NCBI RefSeq assembly: GCF_905220565.1
Contig: NC_059396.1
Span: 6,173,206-6,237,205, forward strand
From: Melitaea cinxia
Lineage: Eukaryota > Arthropoda > Insecta > Lepidoptera > Nymphalidae
Length of the DNA stretch: 64,000 nucleotides
Direction: 5' to 3'
Part shown: one piece after another, positions 24,101-39,100 of the stretch
Layout of the letters: every line of letters starts with the position of its first letter
Position numbering within the stretch: position 1 is the stretch's first letter
Translations under genes and position numbers: made by a program
Notes under the pieces: generated by a model
Seen by the model: only the letters and a program-made list of their open reading frames with translations
What the model was told of the DNA's origin: nothing
Databases searched by the model: none

Positions 24101-27100
24101 TTACGGGTATGAATAGATGTTGACCGATTCTCAGACCAACCCGATATGCACTTTTTTTTGCACTCTACATTGTAACTAACATTTTGACACGAGAATTATA
24201 TATATATGATAATATTCCTTGGTTAAACTTTAAAAATCCCACTACTGCACAAAAATAATTTCTTCTCGTAGATTTGAGGTGCTTCATTGCAGTGTTCATT
24301 AGAATATTTTGTACTATATTGTAACAAGTAGTGAATATTGAACGAATAGGCAAAGATTTCTTTTACAGAGTGGGTACCTTACCCACTGTTAGATCGCATT
24401 ATGAACTTCTTTCGATATTTACGATACTATTCGCATTTCCGTTACTACACTCCCTGTAAGATATTACCTACATATTTACCAAGTAGTTTAATAACTAGAA
24501 TAAACTAAACAATCATGCCTCCTTAAGATATAGTGGCAGTTGTGAGAATTATATTCTATTTAAAGGTGGAAGGAGAAGATGAGACTGGAGAGGGAGAGGT
24601 GGGTAGGAAAAAAATGAAAAGGTTCCAACTGCCAAACCTACCAAGATGGTGGCAGGCAAAAATTATTCAATATGCGTAAGTTAGAACTATTTCTTTATCA
24701 TCTCTAAATAAATTTTGTTTATATATAGTGTGGAAATGTGTGCATATAGACACCTTAAAATTTTAGAATATCGATATTTGAGGATCTGTCTACTCACCTC
24801 GAGTCTTCAAATTATTTTAACAATTATGCGTATATCGTCACACTGTCTCTGATAGGACCAGGGCCCCCGGCTATAAGACTGAATATTAGTATTCAAAATA
24901 CCTATACATTCGTATAATTCTTCGATAAATTCGTAGATCCCAGAAAATGGGTTAGAATTATACTTTATAAAGAGGTGCAAAGGCCACCTAAAAAACTTGA
25001 AACTTTAGTTACACTCAACCCACCAAATCGAATGAACTAAGATAATTTTCATCAGATGATTCTCATAGTTTCATGTCAATGTCAATAAAGAGACGAGACA
25101 AACAAGATGAAATGTAAAGTGAACGAATGTGACATGAAATACTAATTTTATATCATATTGATATCAGATTTACGTAAATTGATGTCATGTAAATGATGTG
25201 ACTGGGATATTATTGCTTACTCGTATCATTTCTAAGAATAAGGATGTACATACTCATAGAGTTTTGGAAATCATTTTAGAGGGGCACGTGGTAGGATGTA
25301 TAAAGTAGGAGATTTTTTTAATAAACCTTAGACTAAACTACATAGTTAAACTAAACAAATAAATTGATTAACGAAGTTACACACACATACACACGTTAAG
25401 TAGAAGATAATTGAAATTGTAAATACTTGCCAGGGAATAATAAATTAAAAGTGTCTTTGTATTATTTTCGTGATTCAAAAACCTTAGTATCAACTGACCC
25501 GGTCGGGGCTGGCGACGTTGGCGCCATCTGGGTCACTCCTCGGTCGAGCTAACTATGACTAACGCTTTGAGCAGAGTTTTACGTTACTGGACCAGTAACA
25601 CGATACCAGTTTTATAATTCTAAACTTATTCTTTAAAATTACTATAAGTCTACTATTCGTTACCTACTTTTAAAATAAACAAGCTACATAATATTATAAA
25701 GATTACGTTTCTATACAATAAAAAAACCCTTAAAATGTACAAAACATGAAAGTGTATACAATTTAACCACACTGAATTGGTTGAAAGGGAGTTAATTAAA
25801 CCTACCATTTAAACTCACTGTCGATATGTTTTAGTGAAAGTGAGGTAAATGTGATCGGTTTCGGGGGGTGAAAGATTAATGTTTGCGTGTGACACGTGGG
25901 GCGTGTAGGGTGTTAGGGTGGCCTCTTGGCGACGGTAATGGCGGCAACAGTCATTGCACCTTAGACTGCGAGTGAAACAACATGCAGTAACATAGGTGGC
26001 AAACATGCAGCGGTCGTCGTCGAACGCCTCAGATGGCACGTTCTGGACCACCATCGAACTGCTGGCCGACCGTGGGCGTCGCAGATCGACAGGGGAATGT
26101 GATGATCCTATTTTAATTACTGCATCTCCAAGAACAAAATCATCGCTCAGGTGCCTTTTACTGTTTTAATAAAATGAGCACGTGCAGCACTTTTTTAGCG
26201 AAATTTTGCACTCAACAAAATTACTTAAATACTACTCACTATATTTTTAACCGACTTCCAAAAAAGGAGGAGGTTCTCAATTCGATGTTTATTTTATGTG
26301 TGTTACTTCAGAACTTTTGACTGGATGGACCGAATTCAACAAAAAAAAATTAATCGAAAGGTGGTGCGTGTCATTTGGTCCCACTAAATTTATTTGAGAT
26401 CTAATAACTACTATTATATCTAGTAATGCGTTTTTACTTGACAATTTTTTCGTCGACCTACCTTGTATTATACCGCATAACTTTTTACTGGGTGTACTGA
26501 TTTTGATGATTTTTAATTTAATCGAAAGCTGATGTTTATCATGTGGTCACATTTAAATTTCATCGAGATCTGACTGCAACTTTTTGAGTAATCTTTGATA
26601 ACGCATAACTTGACTATTTTTTCGTCTACCTACGTTGTGTTACTTGTCGATGTAATTAAAGTCGGTTTTTTTTGTTTGTGAGCAAATACAATTATTATTT
26701 TTGCCTTAAAAGCAATAGCAAATACAATTATTATTTTTTGCCTTAAAAATAATAATTGTATTTGCTCGAAAATAATAAAATGAGCACGTGCAGCACTTTA
26801 TAGAAAATTTTGCACTCGACAAAATTACTTAAATACTACTCACTATATTTTTATTTTTTAGTTGATAATTACGTACGCCAAAGCTTAGAGAATTGTAAAA
26901 GTCATGCTCAAGAAAATCGAAAAACCTTTCGCGTATTTCAAATTTTAGCAATATTGCTGTACAAATATATACAAAAATATACTGTTTTCAAATTACTTAA
27001 CGATTGCAACGATTATGTCTAACAACATGTTTGTATACCTTGTCGCATTCTTCGGGTGTAAACAGTTTTTATAGAACCGTAAATCTTTTATGTATTATCA

Positions 27101-30100
27101 TTTTGAAGATCAGACAAGTTTATTCTATCAAGATACGCTGTGCTTTGATACTTCACATAAACGTAATATATACGTGTAAACGTAATAGCTATCATAATCT
27201 ATATATTTTATTATTAATACATAAAGCAAAAACTTTGTACCCCTTTTTATGAAAATTGCGTGGATGGATTGGCTTATACTTTATATAGAGAAGGAGTGCA
27301 TAATGCTAATTTTTTTTTTTTAACTATGCATAAAAATATATATAATCAATAAAAAAACATTACACAGACTACCATGTATTTGACACACATACTCTTTTGT
27401 AATGTTCACATTTTCTCTATTAAACTTGAAAATTTCAAAAAAGGTTCTTTATTTACATTATTTTTTGGTTTTCCTTAGTTTAAATTTTTAATGTCAGTCG
27501 AATTTCGACCTCTGGACGACTACTAGTATATATTAATAAGGTGAAAAAGGTCGCTAAGGTGAAGATGTTTGCTTCCCTTTTTAGAAAAAAACCTCACAAT
27601 TACTTCACATAAATTATATATCATTTTATAGATAATTTCTTGCTCTAACGGCATACACAACTAAAAAATTTATTGTTGCTTTTGTTTTTGTAAAATAACT
27701 AATTATTGAAATTATATACATGACGGCTTTAATTTTGAAATAACGTGATCGACTGATCGTGAATCGATGATTATTCGCACGGGTATTGCTAGTAATAATA
27801 TATAATCGTATAAACGTAACATTTTGCGTCATCCGCACTTCCAAGATTACTTGAACTTTACAAAAAATATTTTGTCAAAGTTGTTGACCTCCGTGACCCA
27901 AAGATTACGATCGATGTGTAAGTGTTATTTTCTTATGTAACGTATAAAGTTGTAATATATAAAGTTGTTTTATTAAGAGGAACAGAAGAAAGTTCAACAT
28001 ATTAATTACAAAACCTGAAAAAAATATTTCTTTGTAACTTATCAACAAACTAATGAATGTTACAAAACAGCCGATGTAAACAAAATTATTGTATTAGACG
28101 CTCCATGACGAGTATCTCCCTGTCTTTCATCGTGAAAATTAATCGATAAACTCATACTCCCACTAGTAGTAGTCATTAACAAATCTAACCGACACTTTGT
28201 TCCGCCGCTCCCTAAGCATCTCAATGGAAACGGCGAGGACGTACGATTTTATATTTATCATTCATGCCACCACAATGAAGACGGTACAAATATAACTATG
28301 TGTAAACTTCCCAGAAAGTGATGCTAACGCAGTAAATAGACCGGAGTATTTAAGAAGCTATAAAGACGAGACGTGCGTTTTATGACTTTAAAAATATCAC
28401 AGCTTTTCAGTTTTACTACCGACAGTTTTACTGGCTACTGATTTTCTTTATGTTTCTATTGATATTGACAGATTTGATCAATTTTTTAGAACCTAGAATA
28501 TAAGCTTATTTTTTTTAATTTCTTTGTTTACATTTTAATTTGTGTAAATTATTACTCACTCTTTTTCACTTTACAATCGCAATTATTATATTTGGTTAAA
28601 AATACGTCATCATGTAAACATACGATGTATTTGACTAATTGATTATATAATTTATTATTTCATTTTTACTTTTACATTTATAATTATTGAATATAGTAAG
28701 CTTGTTATATTGTATGACTAGACATGTTTTTTGCAAATGTATGTTACGAAATATTTAATATTAGCACAAATATGCAATTACTTTCGTAAGAACTCATTTA
28801 TACGAGCTACCTTGTTACGCCGAAGTTTAACTTTCAATACTTATTTTTATAATACATGCATTTAGAGAATAAATCACTCCTATGACTGTTATATTGTTCT
28901 TCATTGATTTGTAGAAAATAATTTAACCGTGTATTACATCTTCCCGTAAATATGAGTATTTATATTTAACAATTAACGATGGTTTTCAAACTTACTCGCA
29001 TGTAGGATGAACACGTGTCTAGGAGCTCTTAGTGAACCATGAACAAATTATTGAACCATGCGTTTTACTACTGCATGAAAATAGAAAGAAGAAATGAGTT
29101 TTAGAAAATGTATAAAGACTTGCGAAATATTTTTATTTAACAACATTACAATTACGTAAGCGTAGTGGCCTTAGTGACTGGGTGATAAAGCGGTTGTAGG
29201 CACTATTCCCACACATATCAAATGTTTGTATAGGCCACTCATGTTTGGAGGTTCTGTTATTTTATTCTTGTGTATTGTTTCCAAACCTGCGACAACGGTA
29301 TAAATCTTAATATTGGCCGTTGAATTTGTACCATTTATTTACTTGTTTATTATACAAAAAATGTGACGTATATGTTTGAAACATATAAAAAGAAAATATA
29401 TAAACCTTATTAGAATATAGAGTGACGTGAATAACCTCTATGTCGACTTCCTGTCTTACCCAGCTGTAATTCATGAAAACACTTCTGCATAAACATAACA
29501 ACCCGTAAAAAGCACGCTATTTATTGCTCGTGACTCGTTCATGGCTGAAATTTTCAAATGAGCTCACGCTAAGTCTCCCAAATCAGATCTTATTTACATG
29601 ACACCATTGTAGGTTCTAACGTCAAATTAATGACGTGTACGCGTGACGTCACATGTCGTTTGGGATATTTAGAAACGTTTCATGATATCGTACGCACGTA
29701 ACTCGCTTACAATATTACCACGAGCTATTTCAAATTAATATATGGTTATTAATAATAATTGTTATTGAATAAAAAAATAAACACGTGCTTTTAAAATGGT
29801 CATACATTCAATGGAATTGTGAAATATTTTTGTTTATTCAAATAATATTAATTGTCGCCCGCTAGATGCCCTCGCGGATTAGATATTTATATTTTTGCAA
29901 ATATGAGCTTCCGGTCTGCGTTTCTGCCCTTGTGAGTCTCCCCAACGTATCTCGGAGAACACGTAATGATCTCGGTCTCGGTTGTCTGTTGCTGAATCAA
30001 TTAATCAATATTTTCATTATCTATAGGTATACAATACGTCCCACAACTGAGTACCTAAACTTTATTTTTTAATAGGTAAATAAGAGTTAGAGAGGGTCTT

Positions 30101-33100
30101 GCACTATGTTTTTTTTCTCACGACCTCACATCTAAAACACGAGATAAATTTAGGAAACATGTCGGTGTCAACCCGTAATAAGCGATCACGTTAATACCAC
30201 CTCGACACATATTTGAAAAATAATATTCATATATTGTTTTCTAATATTTACGCGAATTTCGCTCATTATAAATAAACAACTTTTTTTTCTCCCGTGACCA
30301 TGGTTGCTGTAAAGTACCTGAAACGTCGGACAATCTATAAAACCTAATAAACCGCGATAAAATTCGAAAAAATGTCATTATTATGAATGAAATTCAGTCC
30401 TCAAGTCATTTTAACCTGTAAATACTAATATTTGATAGCCATCACATCATCACCATCACTTCAGCCTATCGCAGTTCACTGCTAGACATAGGCCTCTACA
30501 AGTTCGTGCCAAAAACTGCGTGAACATATGTGTTTTGCCCATAGTCACTACGCTGGGCAGGCGGGTTGGTGACCGCAGGGCGGGCTGACACCGAAGACGC
30601 TGCTGCCCGTCTTGGGCCATTGTAATTCAAAGCCAGCCGTTGGATGGTGATCCCGTCGTCGGTCGGCTTTTTTACGTTCCAAGGTGGTAGTGGAACTGTG
30701 TTATCCCTTAGTCTCCTCTTACGAAACCCACGGGGAGAGAGGGGCTGGCTATATTCTTTACTGCCGTAACCACACAGCTAATATGTAGTAGCATATTTAT
30801 GAATTATGACTGTTTTATCTTTAGATGAAAAACTCACTCTTCTAGAAACTTCTTCTAAAGACAATTTTATCCGACTATATATACTGATAACCCAAGTATC
30901 GAAGCGTACATATTTATTAATAACATCGTCCAAGATATGATTTCGTACGGATTTGCAATAACGTCAATCGATCACGTGAGGCAAAAAATATTTTAAGTGA
31001 TGATGTAACCATACAAATTATTAAGTTTAATTTTTAAATTAAAGTAGTGCATACAGATACATAAGTACTACATACATATACTACTTGAAACATACTTGGA
31101 TGTGGAGGTGATGTAGAAGACACATGGTCAACAAAATATACATTTTTTCCTTCTACAGTGTTTTTTTGATATTTGCTATATCAATGGGTGGTTATAAGTT
31201 TTTTTTTTTATTTACTTAAAACTAGCAGTACCCTGCGCGCGTTGCTACGCTATTTACTGTACATTTTTACAAAACAAAAATAACAAACTGAAATATGTTT
31301 TCACGGTTTAGTCCAAGTGGTTACAACAAATGACACATATCGTAATCCTTTTTTTCAAATCGCTATAACTCTTCACATACGTCACGCAATACATTTTTTT
31401 TAAGTGAACCGGGTATCTTATTGGCGTCACTGCGCTTTGAACGTTTTTTTGCAAATCCCCTAACAAATATAGTAGGAGATCCGAACTAGAGACGAACTTC
31501 ACCCATCTGCTTAATGTATGAAAATAAATTTATATTTATTTTAGTATATTAAAAAAAAAACTTGGAAAGTTCCTGGGTAGGCTAAATTGAATTCACAATT
31601 GAAAATTTTATTTTTATTAAAAAGTGCGCCTAGGAGTTTACAGAATAAATTTAATACAGTATAAATCTTATACAGTTTCATACTGTCCTGTAGAAAATGC
31701 AAATCTTGGGTTGTCTACTATTTTCCTGGCATAACTATACATATAACTATATACTGGGTGACAGATATAAACAGGTATATTAATATATGTTGCTATTAGT
31801 TACTTTTAACCACATTATTATAAATAAATCGTACAAAAAATTAGCACTGTTTAACCGCGAACACGATGTCTAAGCCTATACCCCTTTCTTAATAAAAAAT
31901 CCAGAAAAAAAGAGATGAGATGAGAAAGATTTTTATTCACGTTCGTAAATTAGCATGTACATAAAATGACAATGTGTGTGAAATAAAGTTACACATTGTA
32001 CTATGTATATCTTGTTTTTTTGGAAGAGTCCTAATTGGTAAACAAACCGCTGTCAATCGTAATTCACGTTTTTTCCGCATTTATCACTCACTTTCACAAC
32101 ATATTAGCTTACGGACATTTGTAAAACTCCATTTACTATTTATTTCACTAAAAACAAATATCAATTTATCATTTTAAACACATAAAAACTACAAAATACG
32201 AATTCCGAGAGTACAGATAACTAATATTTTCGAATATGACATTTCAATATCTTTTTTTATAAGGCAAATAGGGATGTTCTTTAACTATATTTTAAAATTT
32301 CACGAATTATAACTTGTTAAATAATATTATAGTAAAGCGATTTGTTATTTATTTGTATTTTGTTATTAATTGTTTTTTTTTTTCTCCTTTTTTTTATGTT
32401 GAGCGCACAAAAAAAATGCTTACAAAATATTGCAAATGTCAATCATTTATGGTAAAGTGTTCATTGTAAAGGTTTTATTTTATATTATGAATATTTCTGA
32501 ATATCAATTTCATCCTGAACATTTTTAATGCTATCCCATATAATATTAAAGTATACCACATAGCAACGGCATAAACGTTTACTGTAGTTCACAGGAAAAA
32601 ATTTTGAGACTTTAGGATGAGACTTAAGATTACCCAATGAGAGCTTCGTGGAGTACAATGTTATTAGTCCTTTTTTTAGATGTTAGAGAGAGTGTGCCGC
32701 CGGCGCAAGGTTTTTTATTCATAGTAAATACAAATAATGTGACAATAATATTAATAGGGTCGACTTTTTTTAGACACAGGCGGCCCCTTTATTTTGTTGT
32801 AAATTTTATTTTTGGTATCTTTTTTACCGACCATATCACATAAACGAAATATATAGGGGACTGTCCACTTTGTATGGGGGTTTCGGCCACGAGTGGACAG
32901 TCACTGAGAATAATAATTATATATTAAGTTAGTAGTACTAACAAGTATGAATTAGAAAAATTATATAGTTTTGTATGCAGGTGTTTCATTTTTTGTTTTT
33001 TTGTGGATAATTACAAGAAGGTTTCTGAAATAAAAAATCATTGTTTTGTTATTTTTGTTTTACTAATCGGATTCGTACGTTAACAGAATGTTATCTAAAA

Positions 33101-36100
33101 ACTAGGCAGGTAGATTTATAAAATCTTGAAACCTTTTTCAGCCCAAAAACCAAATAATTTCATGACATGGCCACAACAACCTACTGTCCGTCGACCAACC
33201 ATGCAGTTGCAATAATATTTTTTTATGACTTCTCTGCCTGACCTTTATTGTTTACATATAAAATAAATACAAAATATATTTTCCTACTTATGAATATGCC
33301 TACAGTGTATTTTACGTCGCAGTAGTGATGAATTCTCGGTTGACGGAAAACCTTACAGTAGGTTGCTATATCACCATGAAAGCAACATCGAAGTCAAATG
33401 AATGTATGAAACAAAAGTCTGTAGTTTAGGGTTGCCATAATAAATAATATTTTCAATAAACAAATAAATCGATTAAATCGATAATCGAATTTAATATAAT
33501 TAATTGCTTGCTTTTTATTTAGTCAATAACAATGTTTCTAAAATAGTTTATTTTTCACCAAAGTTAAATGTTTTTTTACTAAATACACTTTTATAGACTT
33601 TTTTTAGACTTTTTTCTTATTAATTCGATTTAACAATACTTTTAATCGATTTTAACAAATAATTGATTTAAAAATATTTTAAAATCGATTGTTCGTTAAT
33701 AATAATTGTTTGTTTAAGACTGGCAACGTGTTGTAATCAAATCACCAATCGAAAATAAACTAGAAGTATATAATTAATGAATTAAAATACTTATTAAATA
33801 AACTTTTCATCAGTTTATATTGATAAAACTGCAATTCACGAATAAACATGATTTAATTTATGAAAATTATTGGTATATTTGTTTTTTTGTATGAATTCTG
33901 TTCACCTTGGGCCAAAATGGACAGTCCCCTTTGTTGCCTTTTATGCTCGATGCTCGATTAATATTTTTTTTCGTAATTCTGTACCTCTACTAATTCTTAG
34001 CAAAATTATTTAATATATTATTAGTTTTTTAAATAATTTCAGCAATATGGTATCATTAAATATTTCGATGTAAAATTAATTTTACTTTGTCTATGGCTTA
34101 TTGATATTGTTCATTCATTTGCTCTTTGTGTCACTTCACTAAGCTATACTATACTCTAATTGTCTGTGGTCATAAGTACGCCATATTTGTTTACCAATTA
34201 GGACAATTCCAAAAAAACAGACCTTACATACAACGACTTCATTTAATACTATACAATTTAATTTTTGCGATCATAGTAACAAAAAAAAAATTGTAGTAAT
34301 TTTAATCAATTATTTCTACTTATGAATACTTACTATAGTTTCAATGAACTACCTAAAAATCTGTGACTGAGGGATATACGAATACTTCTTATATTTCAAT
34401 CTTAGCCGTATAGTTTCATTTTTAACCGACTTCAAAAAAGGAGGACGTTACTCAATTCGACCGTATATATATATTTTTTTAATGTATGTTCGGGGATAAC
34501 TTCGTCGTTTATGAACCGATTTTGATAATTCTTTTTTTTTTTGTTGGAAAGGAGATATCCTAAGTATAGTATCCGTGATAAGGAAACCAGGATCTGATGA
34601 TGAGATCCCAGAGAAATCGAGCAAAACCCTCGAAAATCTGCATAACTTTTTACTGGGTGTTTCGATGATTTTTAATTTAATCGAAAGCCGATGTTTATCA
34701 TGTGGTCACATTTAAATTTAATCTAGATCTGATTACAGCTTTTGAAGTAATCTTTGATAATGCGCATTTTACTTGACTATTTTTTCGTCTAGCTACGTTG
34801 TATTACTTGTCGATGTAAATGAAGTCGGTTTTTTTCGTTTGTCAGCAAAACCAATTATCACCTTTACTTGCACAGACCTAAAAATATGACGAAATCAATA
34901 AAGTTAAAGATGTGTTACTCAAATAAGTAAATAAAAATTGACATTGATGTTTTGTTACCTATTAAAAAAAATAACTACTGATAAGCTTTAACATGTGTGT
35001 CAAGTCACTCTATCTGCTCAAAACATTATAATAATGATTAAGACGAATGTTATATTTTTTAAGTGGTATCTATCACGTTCAAAGTACTATTTTGTTATCA
35101 ATGACGCCGTCTACGTCCTAAATTTACCTACCCGTCTCGTGGCGATAAAAGCTCAGTACACACAATTACAAGTGAACCCTTTTAAGCGCCAATAATAGTA
35201 ACCCAACGGACGAATATCGATGCGTGTAGACAGTTTTATGTGATACGATTTCATCGCGGAAATTTTATCTGCTATTAAAACATATAATTACAAACTTAGT
35301 CTTGATTTAGAAGATAATTTTCTCAGCACATCTAAAATTTTAACTTCCATTAATTTCATCATTGGATTCTTCTCTATAGAATAAGAAGGTTAGGAGCAGC
35401 TCACTCCGTATTGTATATACGAGTATTAATTTCATGTGTCCGAATATTTAAATCTTATTTATGCTACTTACTATTTTGCAAAGTAATGTCAAAAGGTTAA
35501 AACAATATTTATAAACATTAAAAACGAAAGTAGATAAAATTGAAATCTATATTTGTAAGGTGATATAGTAGGACAAACTTTGTTTAAAGTTATTCTTCAT
35601 ATAATAATCTTGAACTCGCGGTCCTTATTTGTAATTCGAGAATAATTTAGAAATGTAATTGGGAAGCCAAAATGATTTAATACTGAAGTTATACATTCAA
35701 ATCGCTGCTAAATACCTAATCTATAATTCCAAAGTCATGTATGACAACTCTCATAAAAGGTTTGTCACGAAATCTAAAGAAGTAGATCTACTTGATGATC
35801 TGTTTATTATATGACGGTATTAATAGAATTGAAGAATAACAATATTTAGTACACAAAACTTGACAAATCGATTTTAATTCTAATTAATCTAATTATTTTC
35901 CAATACATAAACGTCACTAATGTTCACTAATATTCAGGTAGTTTTGCTGTTTAGTATAATTTTATTTTTGTGGATTTAATTTATAATCCACTTACGTATA
36001 CTCATATAAATTGCTTTTATTGTACAATTTTTTTGATAGCCAATCAAAATTCAAACTTCATATGTAGTGGTTGCTCATCAAACTATCAGCAGTCAAGTAT

Positions 36101-39100
36101 AAACACCACGTTACATGAAAATGTGTACATGTGGTATCGGTGGGAACCGTGCCTTACCGTGCCAGCCTGGCCGCGTACCCTGATAAAGGTCTCAACTATG
36201 ACACGAACGCCCAGCGTCAAAACTACTAATACTTTAAAACGTCAGGGACGTCTTATCAAGCCTTCATTTTTAATAAATTTTCTATCAAGACGATTCGAAA
36301 AAATATAGAGCCTGCATGGCACGTAATATGTAGCGTCGCTTCTAAGGTAGGTAGAAAATACGGATATTTTTAATTTTGATTTTATATTTTTCAGCTTTAC
36401 ACACCCGCATGTCCGGGCCCGTCTTGAGAAGCATATGGGCTCCAACCTCGTTCGTCTTACGGATAAAGCCTATATGACTGAGTTGGAAGAAAGAATCCGT
36501 GCAGTTAACGAGGAGAATCTCAACAAAAGAATCTCCTCCAGAGTAGTAAGTACACAAATATCCTTTACTATTAGTTTCAAATAGTCTTATTACTATAGAT
36601 GTTAAATTTGATATAATTTTTAATTCTCATTTAATTGGTCACTTGATGTATTTTAAATTAATTTTAATTGTTAGTGTGGGCAAAAAAAAATCTTTATATT
36701 TAACCACAATTATTTAATAATCTTGTAATAATTTATCATAACCGTATACTTGCTTCACCTCGATCTCAAATCATAGATATGCTATATTTGAAATATATGA
36801 ACTTATTATAGTCTATTTTAAATACGTTACACGTGCACACATGTATGTATTAAATGATGTGTGATAAATTTTTATCATCTTAACCAAGACAAGTCTAGTT
36901 TAGAAGCTCGTTTATTTATCATATTTGTAAACAATGTATTGGTATTGAAAAATAATAAACAAAAACCTTAAGACTATTTTTAAATACATATAGATATATG
37001 TATTTAAAAATATAATATATATATCGTTTTAGCTGGATGAAATGGAAAGGCTAAAACGGCTCATACTCGTTGGTAAGACACCACTGAAAGAATGCCCTCC
37101 TGAGCTCTACCATCACCCCGTGTTTGTGTTTTGGCGGATGGTGAACAACGAAGTTGCAAGAGCTTCAAAAAAACGTGTAAATGCTTACTATAGAAAGCTA
37201 AAAGCATCGCAAAGATTTGATCAGGTAAAATAACATAACAGCATTAACTTCACGAGAATACCCTTTTTATACATATTTTTTTAAGTTTATGTCAACAATA
37301 ATACTATCATTTTTTTTTTCAAAAAACGTTAGACAATAGATGAGGAACCAGAAGCTGAGACTGCAAGCGAAGAAGGCGAGCAACTAACACCGGAACAATT
37401 GCTTGCGAAGTGCGCTGAAGAGTTAGAGGAACTCAAGCAAGCTGACATCGAAAAGGGAGTGCGCTTCACTGATGAACAATTTGCCGTCCTGAAATATGAA
37501 ACAAATGATGTTAAGACACTCAAAAATCTAACAGTGAGTTTCACTATATGACATTTGCTATATATATGACTTACAATGAATTCAAGAATGACTTGAATAT
37601 CTTTAGATGATTTTTAGACGAAATTTTTCAATTTATTAAAACTAGTGGTCGCCTAGTGATCTAAATTCGATCATAAATAATTTAAATTATAAGTTTGAAC
37701 GTTATTAAGATTCTGTTGTCAAAGACTATACTTCTATTATAATAATAAACAAAAGAGTATATACGCGTCTATGTGTCAAATACATGGTAGTGTGTGTAAT
37801 GTTTTTCTTTTAAATTATTGTATTAATCTAGTTTTTATGCATCATTTAAAGAAAAATATAAGCACTCCTTCTCCATATAAACTATACCTAATTGTGCGAA
37901 ATTTCATACTTCTCCATCCATGCAATTTCTGTAAAAAGGAGTACAAAGTTTTTGGTTCGCGTGATAATATATTAAAATATAATTATAAATTTAAATGTCG
38001 TTTTGTCGATCTAATGAACGTACAATGGAACGACGAAAAATGTAATGTATTTTATATACATATCTATTCAATAGGTACTCGAAGAATATTGAAATATCCG
38101 GATGCATTTTAATGTTTAGTAAGGTGACCCTGGACGTTAAAGTACAATGTATCGCTTGTAATTTATTTCACTGATAACGAATACAGATCATTTTGTTTAG
38201 AAGAAAAGACGGGCTCGTGGCGAACCGGTTCAAACTAGATATACACTAGCTTAGGCTGACCCTTGAACGATTGAATTTACAGTTGTTTAGATAAACGTTA
38301 AACATTCAACGATCATCCATAGAATTACACCCGTGGAGTGTGCGATACGGTGATACGCACTTTATCGAACTTTTGTTTTAAATAATTACATTTGTGACCT
38401 AGTGTAAAAATTACCGGTGAGAAACGATGAAACAAAAATGTATAAATATTCGTTCAATCCATAATACGAGTATGTAGACTATTTTAATCAAATTAAAAGG
38501 TATAGTTTTTATCGAATTGTTACCTCAAAGATTAAAGTTTCATTATAGTTACGAGTACCTATTACAAAGTTGAATTAAAATTTCATCAATTTAATTACTG
38601 AACTTAATCTTTTAAAAACTAGTTTAGTGGTTAATGCACTTATAGACATAAATCAAATTAGTTTACCAATTAACATTCAATAAAGTGGTCATTTACGACC
38701 ACCGCAAAGATGTTATAATATAATTATGAACTCGTATATCGTTAATTCGTTATATTATTGTTATATAACGTTTTAATTACACATGTGATGAACATTAACA
38801 CGGGCTACGCAGTCATTAAACTCTAAAAAAATCCACAGTAAGAACGTTTGCCGTTTGCCGAACGTTTGTTTTGAACGTTGGATTAGCTAGTCTAAAATAT
38901 TAGAATATGTAAGAAACATCGAAGAATATTATTAAGAATATAACCAGAATTAACCAGATCAAATGCCATTTAAAAACAAATTAGATTTTTCTAACCTAAA
39001 ATAATAATTAACAATATTTTTAATGCAATATATGTTTCATCGACCGTTCCAGCAGGGTCGATTTTTGATGTGACATTAAAAAAATGTTTACAATTTCCTA

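Larger units (their letters stand above)
18333..24209 (-). mobile_element. Short Helitron split by a 5.7 kb insertion
   Basis: Read on the - strand, the 5' end is at 24209 (TCATATATATATAATTCTCG, preceded by A). The 3' end is at 18333 (CAACGTTTGCGGGGTCAGC, then TAG and T). Both ends match the intact 318 bp copy at 47586-47903 (…ATTCTCGTGTCA… and …AACGTTTGCC…GTCAGCTAG). Only about 175 bp of Helitron remain; the rest is the TTAA-bounded insertion at 18371-24072. Confidence 0.6.

Noticed and set aside
32637..32843. 68-codon + strand frame (ASWSTMLLVLFLDVRESVPP)
   Set aside because: It vaguely recalls a repeat-encoded peptide, but the second half is low-complexity hydrophobic and there is no splice or family support.
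35970..36308. 112-codon + strand frame just before exon 3 of the uncharacterised gene (VYMWYRWEPCLTVPAWPR)
   Set aside because: No donor in the phase needed for the 36395 exon, and the 24566-24675 exon supplies the correct phase with good splice sites.
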